Below, piece by piece: positions 35,204-41,608 of a stretch of 64,000 nucleotides of DNA. Within the stretch, counting starts at the first letter, position 1. Each line of letters begins with the position of its first letter. The DNA comes from Verrucomicrobiaceae bacterium (GTDB lineage: Bacteria > Verrucomicrobiota > Verrucomicrobiia > Verrucomicrobiales > Verrucomicrobiaceae): contig JACKQF010000009.1 of NCBI GenBank assembly GCA_024232965.1, positions 62,001-126,000 on the forward strand, read 5' to 3'. The position numbers were made by a program, and so were the translations under genes. Under the pieces are notes generated by a model. The model ran no database searches. It had not been told where the DNA came from and was given only the letters and a program-made list of their open reading frames with translations.

Positions 35204-35318
35204 CCCCAGAGCACGAAACCCTTGACGCACAAGCCTCACAGCCTCAATCTCGGGCCACTGGACCCCCAAAAATATCGCTCAAACCGATATTGCATCGTAC
35301 CATTAACACTGTTCTGCC
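35204..35318 (+). repeat. 115-bp repeat, copy 1 (possible attI-like or leader site)
   Basis: This element is nearly identical to 37726-37840, of the same length, and ends in GTTCTGCC directly before the first cassette gene. Within it AATATC and GATATT form a 6-bp palindrome around a 9-base loop, and TTGACG-N17-CAATCT could be a weak promoter. The terminal GTTCTGCC is the exact reverse complement of the GGCAGAAC that opens the attC of the following cassette, as expected for one cassette unit. Confidence 0.7.
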
Positions 35319-35322
35319 TGAA

Positions 35323-35874
35323 ATGAAGAAATGGCTCATCTTTGCTCTCTTGCTAGCAGTCGGCGTTCTCCTTTTGACCCAGCTAATGACTCGCTCGAAC
35401 CTTACGCCAGCCGAGATTGAGCTGCGGTATTCAGATCAGCTATCGCGATTGGACTACTACGCTCAGAACTTCACGCATTTCACCGAAGGGCGAGGTGTTG
35501 AGTTTCCTCCAGAGGGTGCCGAGGAGATTGATGCATCACTGTTCCAGATTCCAGAGATACTTGAAGTTTCTTTAGTCCACGAATCGACGAACTCTGGAAT
35601 CGCAACTAAGGGTTGGTCTAACGATCCGCTTGCTTCATCCAGCTACTGGTTCACGAATGCCAATGAATCCCCACCTCCGAGTTTGAGGTTTGGCGACGGC
35701 AACACGAAGAGCGGGAGGAGCACAGGCATCGCGGTTTACAGAGGGGCATTGACCGAGAAGAAGACCGGCAAGGTGCTGACATGCAGGATTGTCTTCGATA
35801 CAAGCCGCATACCCAAATTGGCAGAACAAGGCGCGGCTGGACAACCCGCTACCACGCCGCGAGTCGGAGATTGA
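35323..35874 (+). CDS. Cassette A protein: membrane-anchored, unknown function
   Basis: This 183-residue protein has an N-terminal membrane anchor (WLIFALLLAVGVLLL) and an extracytoplasmic part with no family I recognise. It starts 5 bases after the GTTCTGCC core, and its last 18 codons run into the downstream attC-like site, giving the tail KLAEQGAAGQPATTPRVGD. The cassette B protein ends almost identically for the same reason. The longer frame from 35188 is rejected because it would be translated through the repeat. Confidence 0.65.
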   Translation: MKKWLIFALLLAVGVLLLTQLMTRSNLTPAEIELRYSDQLSRLDYYAQNFTHFTEGRGVEFPPEGAEEIDASLFQIPEILEVSLVHESTNSGIATKGWSNDPLASSSYWFTNANESPPPSLRFGDGNTKSGRSTGIAVYRGALTEKKTGKVLTCRIVFDTSRIPKLAEQGAAGQPATTPRVGD

Positions 35875-35949
35875 ACCGTGATGAGAACCCTTTACGCTGA
35901 GTCGGACTGGCGCTCCCGGTAGCGGGTGCCAGCGCTTCAACGTTAAGCC
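35820..35949 (+). repeat. attC-like site of cassette A
   Basis: The site runs from GGCAGAAC (R'' box, 35820-35827) to GTTAAGCC (R' box, 35942-35949). The inner arms ACCCGCTACC (35844-35853) and GGTAGCGGGT (35918-35927) are a perfect 10-bp inverted repeat. The stem extends outward through CA, TGG and CGC pairings with unpaired single A bases on the 5' arm only, like the extrahelical bases of integron attC sites. The loop of about 64 bases would be the variable terminal structure. Confidence 0.75.
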
Positions 35950-35998
35950 ACTGACCTCCGTTTATGTTTCTCGACACCATCCATGGCATCATCGACAG
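35950..35998 (+). pseudogene. Truncated second copy of the DUF2071 cassette start
   Basis: The stretch from about 35962 (TTATGTTTCTCGACACC onward) repeats the first 35 or so bases of the DUF2071 cassette at 39043 and then breaks off at about 35997. It follows the cassette A site, just as the intact copy follows the cassette C site, so it is a cassette cut short by a rearrangement. Confidence 0.75.
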
Positions 35999-36018
35999 GC
36001 GCCTTTCTCCCCGGTCCT

Positions 36019-36045
36019 GACACCTGACCACGGCGGTCAGGTGTC
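36019..36045 (-). terminator. Hairpin after the Fn3 gene
   Basis: GACACCTGACC (36019-36029) and GGTCAGGTGTC (36035-36045) are perfect complements around a 5-base loop, about 25 bases past the minus-strand stop at 36069. No T-tract follows, so its termination strength is uncertain. Confidence 0.5.
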
Positions 36046-36068
36046 GCAGGGCTCGTGGTGGATCCGGC

Positions 36069-37205
36069 TCAAGCAGGAACGATGGCTGTGACCGTCGGGG
36101 AGGCGGGGCCGGAACCGGCGGCGTTCATTGGGACCACGGAAATCTCCACCGTGGTGCCGGGCGCGAGGTCTTTGAGGGTGTATTCCAGATCTTTGGGGTC
36201 GGCGATGTTCACCGGCTCGTCATCCTGACCCAGGCGCTTGAGGAAGAGGCGGTAATACTCCGCCCGCACCGCATAGGACCACTGCGCCAGCAACCGACCG
36301 CTGCCCGCAGGGGCCAGGGTCAGGTCGGATACGCCCTCCGGCGGGCTGGGGTTTGCCGGGATGTTCAGGCCAAACAGCTCCCAGCGGGTGTCGTCGGCAG
36401 GCAGCAGGTCGTCCAGCTCTGCGATGGTGCTGGAGACCTCCTGGAAAAGCGCTTCCACATCGCCATCGCGGGCCGCTTTGGCGTCAGACTGCGCCGTCTG
36501 GCGGGTATCGATCAGCGCAAAGGCACCCTGCATGGCCGTGTGCAGCGTCATCGCCTGGGCGGAGGTGATGGCCAGCGCGGGTCCGCTGAGCTGTGGCAGC
36601 GTGGCCTCGTGACTGGGGTGCAGGGACAGGTAGGCGCTGGCCGCATTCAGCAGACCATCCCGCGCAGCGTGGCTGCGGGGGACGGCGGTGCTGCCTGCGG
36701 GGAATCCGGCGGACTCCCAGCCAGTGTTGGCGCTACTGCCGTGGAGGCCCTGGATGACTTTCCGATACCCGGCCAGCCAGGTTTTGACCTCCCCATCGCT
36801 GAGCGCATTCAGCGCCGCGTAGGCGTCCCCCGTGCTATCTTGGGCCGTTTTAAAAACGAGCTGGCTACCGCTGCGCGCTGGGGTGCCAGGGGCGGCGGCG
36901 TCATCCCCCTCCAGCGCCTTGATCCGGCTGGTCAGCGTAGCCGCCGGGTGGTGGTGTAGCCCCACACTGGCGCCATGGGTGATCTGCCCGGCATTGATCC
37001 GGTGGCCGAGCGCGAGGAGGACGATGCGGTTGGTTGGAGTGGCGTTACTGCTCATAATGCGGTGGTGTTGTTTGGGTTGAGGTGGTGGCGGGGGAAGGGG
37101 TGGCTGGTAGCCAGGATCTCCGGGCTCAAGCACATAACTTGGCGACCCCCACCGGGCGTTCGGGTCGTCCCAAGTCGTGCCATCATCCCAGCGGAGAGTT
37201 CTCAT
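36069..37205 (-). CDS. Protein with C-terminal fibronectin type III domain
   Basis: This 378-residue protein begins MRTLRWDDGTTWDDPNARWG and has a Pro-rich stretch at about 33-45. A mostly helical middle (about 60-285) with no family I recognise follows. The C-terminal 90 residues look like an Fn3 domain (DLTLAPAGSGRLLAQWSY, LEYTLKDLAPGTTVEISVVP, NAAGSGPAS). No signal peptide is visible. A second possible start is the Met at 37055, after the Pro-rich part. Its leader contains three 42-bp tandem repeats. It lies opposite to, and between, two blocks of the cassette array. Confidence 0.7.
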   Translation of the reverse strand: MRTLRWDDGTTWDDPNARWGSPSYVLEPGDPGYQPPLPPPPPQPKQHHRIMSSNATPTNRIVLLALGHRINAGQITHGASVGLHHHPAATLTSRIKALEGDDAAAPGTPARSGSQLVFKTAQDSTGDAYAALNALSDGEVKTWLAGYRKVIQGLHGSSANTGWESAGFPAGSTAVPRSHAARDGLLNAASAYLSLHPSHEATLPQLSGPALAITSAQAMTLHTAMQGAFALIDTRQTAQSDAKAARDGDVEALFQEVSSTIAELDDLLPADDTRWELFGLNIPANPSPPEGVSDLTLAPAGSGRLLAQWSYAVRAEYYRLFLKRLGQDDEPVNIADPKDLEYTLKDLAPGTTVEISVVPMNAAGSGPASPTVTAIVPA

Positions 37206-37226
37206 GGCTGCGAAAGGTCAAAAACG

Positions 37227-37352
37227 GTGCCGACAATGGAGTGGCCGAGCCTCGTGCGGCCCGTCGTCGTGCCGACAATGGGGTGGCCGAGCCTCGTGCG
37301 GCCCGTCGTCGTGCCGACAATGGAGTGGCCGAGCCTCGTACGGCCCGTCGTC
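37227..37352. repeat. Three tandem 42-bp repeats
   Basis: Units start at 37227, 37269 and 37311 and differ at only two or three positions; a degenerate fourth begins at about 37353. The unit length is a multiple of three, so every frame reads as a 14-residue repeat, for example ADNGVAEPRAARRR on the plus strand and VGTTTGRTRLGHSI on the minus strand. It lies in the predicted leader of the Fn3 gene. Confidence 0.9.
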
Positions 37353-37430
37353 GTACCAACGCCAGGGTAGACGGGAGAAATGCCCGGGATTGGCAGGACG
37401 ACCGAACGAGGGAAGGTCTTCATTTAATCT

Positions 37431-37459
37431 GAAATAGCAAAAACCGCGCAAAATGGCAA
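37431..37459 (-). promoter_or_regulatory. Possible promoter for the Fn3 gene
   Basis: On the minus strand TTGCCA (37459-37454) and TATTTC (37436-37431) are separated by 17 bases. Use of this promoter would give a leader of about 220 bases that includes the 42-bp repeats. The -10 match is weak. Confidence 0.35.
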
Positions 37460-37725
37460 GATCGTCTTAGCGCTATCCCGTCATTTAACGCAATTAGATC
37501 TCGGATTGGCCTAGGTCGATGGGTGCGCACTGGGCAGCCGTGGCAGTGGGTTCCCGGCGTCCGCGCCATGCAGCGCACCTTCACTGCCAGTTCCCCCCGT
37601 CCCGATTGCCGCCGACCTCCATGAAAAAGTCCTTTAGCAATCGGAAACAACCCGATATTCGGCAAAAATATCAGCTTCTCCTGAATCCCAAAAGGTTCAG
37701 TAACCCAAACGATCCCCAAACCCAA
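37460..37725. other. Non-coding stretch before the second 115-bp repeat
   Basis: I see no gene here. Short frames exist on both strands but have low-complexity or arbitrary translations and no family match. No integrase remnant could be recognised in either direction. Confidence 0.5.
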
Positions 37726-37840
37726 CCCCAGAGCACGAAACCCTTGACGCACAAGCCTCACCGCCTCAATCTCGGACGAGAGAATTCCCCAAAATATCAC
37801 TCAAACCGATATTGCATCGTACCATTAGCACTGTTCTGCC
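37726..37840 (+). repeat. 115-bp repeat, copy 2 (possible attI-like or leader site)
   Basis: This is the second copy of 35204-35318, of equal length, with scattered substitutions and a divergent patch in the middle. The final part, from CAAACCGATATTGCATCG to GTTCTGCC, differs by one base. It directly precedes cassette B, as copy 1 precedes cassette A. Confidence 0.75.
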
Positions 37841-37847
37841 GGAAAAG

Positions 37848-38312
37848 ATGAGCACTCTCGACCAAACCTACGCGGAGATCGCTCGCACCTCGCCTGAGAA
37901 GCGTCCATCCCAGACAACGTTCAGCTTAGTTGACCAACTGATTTGGGAGCAAGGTGAGGATGGAATAGCTGACTGGGTAGTAGATTCCTCGCCTCTGATG
38001 ACACCGTGGGAGAGCGTTGCCGAGATTCTGGCCATTATGATCTGGAGCACCAGCGACAATGGCGCGAGAATCATGCAGGATGCCGAGCGCTGGCTTGCTT
38101 CGGGAACTGACGAGAGACGAGCATTCGTAGCCATGAATTTGGATGTTTATCCCTTCCGAGATCCACGGGAGATGGAATCTGTGTTACTCGAAGTTGCGGC
38201 CGCCTTTCCTAAACAAGCGGAATTGTGCGCATCGATGGTCGCCTCCCGAAACAAATTGGCAGAACAAGGCGTGGGTGGACAACCCGCTACCCCGCAGCGA
38301 GTCGGAGATTGA
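37848..38312 (+). CDS. Cassette B protein: soluble, unknown function
   Basis: This 154-residue protein has no signal peptide or membrane segment and no family I recognise. The sequence is acidic and helical (SLVDQLIWEQGEDGIADWVV, shown as its most regular part) with a tail KLAEQGVGGQPATPQRVGD encoded inside the attC-like site. It begins 8 bases after the GTTCTGCC core. The organisation matches cassette A, although the two proteins differ apart from the tail. Confidence 0.65.
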   Translation: MSTLDQTYAEIARTSPEKRPSQTTFSLVDQLIWEQGEDGIADWVVDSSPLMTPWESVAEILAIMIWSTSDNGARIMQDAERWLASGTDERRAFVAMNLDVYPFRDPREMESVLLEVAAAFPKQAELCASMVASRNKLAEQGVGGQPATPQRVGD

Positions 38313-38388
38313 ATCGTGATGAGAACCCTTTACCCTGAATTGGACTGGCGCTCCCGGTAGCGGGTGCCACCACATCTAACGTTCGCCC
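38258..38388 (+). repeat. attC-like site of cassette B
   Basis: The site runs from GGCAGAAC (38258-38265) to GTTCGCCC (38381-38388). The same 10-bp inner inverted repeat as in cassette A is present (38282-38291 with 38356-38365). The stem extends through GTGG and TGG/CCACCAC pairings with single unpaired A and G bases on the 5' arm. It is about 85% alike to the cassette A site. Confidence 0.78.
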
Positions 38389-38407
38389 AAGAAACCGAGT
38401 CATCGCC

Positions 38408-38899
38408 ATGAAGTCTAAGGCTCGAGAGTATTTGACCTGCCTCGCACTGATCCCCTTCGGGACACTGGTTATGGTGACGTTCCCGATTTGGGGGCCTATC
38501 GTTATGATTTGCCAGTGGATCACGGAGCGACTTCACCGTTCTAGCATGAGGAGACAGGGTCGATTTGTGTCATGGCCTGCCATTCTTGAAAGGTCGGAAC
38601 ATGGTTCACGAGGTTCACTGATCTTTGAGCAGGCTCAGAAGATACCTTTGCGAGTTTGGTGGACCCCTGACGAGTCCATCGCAGCCGAAGCACCGGAGTC
38701 ACCACCGACCGAGGATGAGATTGATTATCTTCGGATCGAAGTGCCGTCATTCATGAGGTGGCTACATGACCGCTACACCAGCGAGAGTGGCAGTGCTATC
38801 CTGACGGACTATACACCATCATATCGAGGCTTCGCTGGCATTTCGGACTTTGCACAGACCGGCTTCTTGCGCATCATTCCAGCCGTTAGGTTATCCTAG
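38408..38899 (+). CDS. Cassette C protein: membrane-associated, unknown function
   Basis: This 163-residue protein has one long or two short hydrophobic segments near the N-terminus (about 8-40, LALIPFGTLVMVTFPIWG) and a soluble C-terminal part rich in acidic and aromatic residues. I recognise no family. It starts 19 bases after the GTTCGCCC core and ends 39 bases before the GGGCGAAC that opens its attC-like site. Confidence 0.65.
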   Translation: MKSKAREYLTCLALIPFGTLVMVTFPIWGPIVMICQWITERLHRSSMRRQGRFVSWPAILERSEHGSRGSLIFEQAQKIPLRVWWTPDESIAAEAPESPPTEDEIDYLRIEVPSFMRWLHDRYTSESGSAILTDYTPSYRGFAGISDFAQTGFLRIIPAVRLS

Positions 38900-38937
38900 C
38901 CATCCTTTCATCATGACGACAACAACCGAGCAACCAA

Positions 38938-39030
38938 GGGCGAACAAGACGGATGCAGATAACCGCTCTGGGCTATCTGTCGTATTTGCCACGTCTTGGG
39001 TTCGCGGTATCTGATCCGAAACGTTAGACC
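38938..39030 (+). repeat. attC-like site of cassette C
   Basis: The site runs from GGGCGAAC (38938-38945), the exact reverse complement of this cassette's own GTTCGCCC start, to GTTAGACC (39023-39030). The arm CGGAT, CAGATA, CCGC pairs with GCGGTATCTGATCCG, leaving single G and A bases extruded on the 5' arm. A four-base unpaired spacer separates this stem from the AAC/GTT pair. This is the textbook attC arrangement of R box, spacer and L box. Confidence 0.82.
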
Positions 39031-39044
39031 TCAGCCCCCCGCTT

Positions 39045-39824
39045 ATGTTTCTCGACACCATCCATGGCATCATCGACCGGCGGGTATTGCTCAATTACCG
39101 GCTCGATCCAGATGCACTCAGGCGTGTGCTGCCGCCGCCCTTCCAGCCGAAGCTTTACGACGGCCATGGTGTCGGCGGGGTGTGCATGATCCGCTTCAAG
39201 GAGCTTCGTCCGCGCTTCCTCCCTGCATGGCTTGGGCTCAGCTCCGAGAACGCGGCTCATCGCATCGCTGTCCAATGGGATCAGGATGGTGGGATGCGTG
39301 AAGGGGTTTTCATTCCGCGCCGAGATACCAATTCGTGGTTTAACAAGACTCTCGGCGGTCGCGTCTTTCCTGGCATCTTCCAACGCAGCCGATTCGAGGG
39401 AGAAGAGACGGATTCTTCCGTCTCGCTGCGCATCCTTCGTGAGGACGGTGGGACAGAGATCGCCTTTGCCGGCCATCTCGCCGACCAGCTACCTTCAATG
39501 AGCATCTTTCCCACTCTTGAGGCTGCGGCGGGCTTCTTTTCTCTGGGTGCTACGGGTTACTCCGTAACCTACTCAGCAGACCATTACCACGGCATGGAAC
39601 TGCACTCGCTCAACTGGGAGGTCTCGCCGCTCGCCATCGACCGGGCAGAGTCTTGCTTCTTCGATGACCCCCAGCGCTTTCCTCCTGGGACGGCTGAGTT
39701 GGACTGCGCGTTGCTCATGCGGGGCATCGAGCACGAGTGGCGGAGTCGGCCCGACCTTTACCTGTCTTCCACACGCTCTTCCCTCACAACGCATCATTCC
39801 AAGCGCGGAACGAGCGTCGCCTGA
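39045..39824 (+). CDS. DUF2071 (YqjF-like) protein in a cassette
   Basis: This 259-residue protein starts MFLDTIHGIIDRRVLLNYRL, and PDALRRVLPPPFQPKLYDGH is typical of DUF2071/YqjF, a fold related to acetoacetate decarboxylase with no settled function. Further family-like segments are GGVCMIRFKELRPRFLP and HRIAVQWDQDGGMREGVFIP. The last 25 residues (SSTRSSLTTHHSKRGTSVA) are not family-like and were probably added when the gene was packaged as a cassette. It starts 15 bases after GTTAGACC. No clear R'' box is visible at its 3' end, so its own site is degenerate. A truncated copy of its start lies at 35962. Confidence 0.8.
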   Translation: MFLDTIHGIIDRRVLLNYRLDPDALRRVLPPPFQPKLYDGHGVGGVCMIRFKELRPRFLPAWLGLSSENAAHRIAVQWDQDGGMREGVFIPRRDTNSWFNKTLGGRVFPGIFQRSRFEGEETDSSVSLRILREDGGTEIAFAGHLADQLPSMSIFPTLEAAAGFFSLGATGYSVTYSADHYHGMELHSLNWEVSPLAIDRAESCFFDDPQRFPPGTAELDCALLMRGIEHEWRSRPDLYLSSTRSSLTTHHSKRGTSVA

Positions 39825-39845
39825 TCTGAAACATTCGACCAATAG

Positions 39846-40499
39846 ATGTCCACCGCCTACATAGTCAGATGGATTATTTGGACGTTCGTGGCGGTCTGCG
39901 TTGTGGTGTGGGGTTACTATGTTCTGCCTGAGTTTGTCACACCAAGTGGAGTATGGGAGCGTCGCATCGTTCGGGACCACCCGCTTACGTCCCCCATCCC
40001 AGTATCCGCTGTTGAGGGCACTACTTTGATAACACCAGTCCGAAAATTGGTTCTCGCTGGCGTCTTTATCCCTGACGACGAAAGCAGCCGATTAAATGCC
40101 GATGTGTTTCTGAAAGCAACCACCGCAAAAGGAGTCGAGATCATTCAGGAAATAGAGAATGCCACGAAGCAGATTCTGCGATGTGAGGTCCGGCTCTACC
40201 ACTGGTGCGGCAACGACTCGATAGACGCCCATTTCGAGCAGCACAATCTCAACGAAATGATGATCGGACTCGGCTACGCAAAATTTGATCACGAGACAAA
40301 AGGTTTAAGCGCCGATGAGTGGAACCGTTTCGCTGCTGCAGAGAAGGTTGCCAAAAAAATGGCTCTCGGGGTTTGGGGGGATGCACCAGCGGAGCCAAAC
40401 GAGACATTGGCCCGTTCAGGCTTCAGCGTAAGCTCTCCCATTTTGGGACTTGATTTCAGAATCCGTGTAGAACTTTCACAGCAACATGACAGACACTGA
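39846..40499 (+). CDS. Cassette E protein: membrane-anchored, nuclease-like C-terminal region
   Basis: This 217-residue protein has an N-terminal anchor (about 7-27). Residues about 60-180 resemble the staphylococcal-nuclease (SNase-like) fold in its later part: LNEMMIGLGYAKFD followed by FAAAEKVAKKMALGVWG, which corresponds to the usual LV..G.A and AE..A+....GLW. The catalytic Arg/Glu set is not clearly present, so activity is doubtful. It starts 6 bases after ATTCGACC, a core in which the usual G is A. Confidence 0.6.
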   Translation: MSTAYIVRWIIWTFVAVCVVVWGYYVLPEFVTPSGVWERRIVRDHPLTSPIPVSAVEGTTLITPVRKLVLAGVFIPDDESSRLNADVFLKATTAKGVEIIQEIENATKQILRCEVRLYHWCGNDSIDAHFEQHNLNEMMIGLGYAKFDHETKGLSADEWNRFAAAEKVAKKMALGVWGDAPAEPNETLARSGFSVSSPILGLDFRIRVELSQQHDRH

Positions 40500-40510
40500 G
40501 ATCCCACCAA

Positions 40511-40598
40511 GGCCGAACAAAACGGATGCGGGTAGCGGATCGTATGGCATCTGTCGTGTCGGCGACACTTCCCGCTTGCCGTCGCCGGAACTGAAACC
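40511..40598 (+). repeat. Degenerate attC-like site of cassette E
   Basis: The site opens with GGCCGAAC (40511-40518), which is close to the complement of this cassette's start (ATTCGACC). Inner pairing is broken into CGG, CGG and AGCGG helices with internal loops. The R' core is poor (CTGAAACC), so this may be an inactive or terminal site. Confidence 0.5.
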
Positions 40599-40608
40599 TC
40601 AGTGAACC

Positions 40609-40947
40609 ATGATGAAACACGCTCTTCCCTGGATTGCTCTTTTGCTGCTGGCCGCCTGCGACTCACAAACCGGTGCGGGCGGCGGTGGCCTCAAGCAGTG
40701 GATCGGCTCTGAAGTCACCGTCCACTTCAACCGAGATGCGCTGGGCGCGGCGGGCAATCCGATTGCTCCCACGGTCACCGGGCAGAACAATACGATGCTG
40801 TCGATCGACGGAAAGATCACGGAGGTCCACGAGGATGGCATTTTCTTCGACGGTCATTACCGGATGAACACCAGCGACACCACGGTCGAACATTCGATCT
40901 TCTGGGTGCCGATGCACTCGATCCTGACCATCGAGAGCCGGAAGTGA
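40609..40947 (+). CDS. Small lipoprotein
   Basis: This 112-residue protein has a lipoprotein signal (LLLLAACDS, Cys17). The mature part is beta-rich (EVTVHFNRDALG, NNTMLSIDGKITEVHEDGIFFDG, HSILTIESRK), suggesting a small OB- or SH3-like barrel. No family is recognised. It is the last gene of the run that starts close behind a cassette-like boundary, but has no attC-like site of its own, so it may be a normal chromosomal gene at the array edge. Confidence 0.65.
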   Translation: MMKHALPWIALLLLAACDSQTGAGGGGLKQWIGSEVTVHFNRDALGAAGNPIAPTVTGQNNTMLSIDGKITEVHEDGIFFDGHYRMNTSDTTVEHSIFWVPMHSILTIESRK

Positions 40948-41035
40948 TCGGGCCCTGCCGACGACGCAAGCAAAGCGGGAGCGTCGGATCGGCCGATGCT
41001 GGGACTCCACAGAACCGCCGCGCCCCCGAGCTGGA

Positions 41036-41587
41036 ATGAACCCACCAATGCGAGCCATCATCACGGGCGGACCTGGGGCGGGGTGCACGTCGACTGCGGC
41101 GCGGGTGGCGGCGATGCTGGGTGTGCTGCATTTCGACTCGGACGCCTACTTTCATAAGCCAACCGATCCGCCTTATCAGGAGCCGTATTCGCCGGAGGAG
41201 AGGCGGGCACGGATCGCGCGGGATTTGCAGGCGCAGGATTCGTGGATTCTGAGCGGATCTGTTGCGACCTGGGGACTGGCGGATCTCGGGCTGACCCACG
41301 GTGTGGTCTTGGATGTCGGCGGCCCGGTCCGACTGGCGAGATTGGCCCAGCGTGAACGGGCGAGATTTGCGGGGCGCATTGAGGTCGGCGGGGACATGCG
41401 GGAGGAACATGAGAGCTTCATGGCCTGGGCGGAGGGTTACGAGGCGCGGAACGACTGGGGGCGGAATCTGCCAACGGACCTAGCATTCGTCCGCGCTGAA
41501 TGCCCGCTAGTCTCGGTGATTCGCGAGCAGTTGGAGTTTGAGGAGACGTGTGAGGTCGTCCGCCGATTTCTGGTCGCACCGCCGTAG
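41036..41587 (+). CDS. P-loop NTPase-like protein lacking the Walker A lysine
   Basis: This 183-residue protein resembles small adenylate-kinase or FlaR-like P-loop proteins: ITGGPGAGCTSTAARVAAML, then LHFDSDAYFHK, SWILSGSVATWG and the C-terminal basic and acidic helices. In the P-loop the usual G-K-[ST] reads G-C-T (C17), so the phosphate-binding Lys is missing. A related group of annotated kinases has G-T-S/T at this place, so the change may be a family trait. The start may be Met1 or Met5. Substrate unknown. Confidence 0.7.
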   Translation: MNPPMRAIITGGPGAGCTSTAARVAAMLGVLHFDSDAYFHKPTDPPYQEPYSPEERRARIARDLQAQDSWILSGSVATWGLADLGLTHGVVLDVGGPVRLARLAQRERARFAGRIEVGGDMREEHESFMAWAEGYEARNDWGRNLPTDLAFVRAECPLVSVIREQLEFEETCEVVRRFLVAPP

Positions 41588-41608
41588 CGGGAGGCGCTGT
41601 CCGCCGTT

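Noticed and set aside
37227..37352. Possible CRISPR array at the 42-bp repeats.
   Set aside because: The units are contiguous with no unique spacers and there are no cas genes.
37202..37423. A 73-codon minus-strand frame made mostly of the 14-residue repeat and overlapping the Fn3 start by 4 bases.
   Set aside because: The repeat is open in every frame, so the frame is not evidence of a gene. It is kept only as a finding, not as a CDS.
36000..37840. A remnant integron integrase on the minus strand upstream of the second 115-bp repeat.
   Set aside because: No frame on either strand shows tyrosine-recombinase motifs (the R-HxxR-Y set or the IntI-specific insert).
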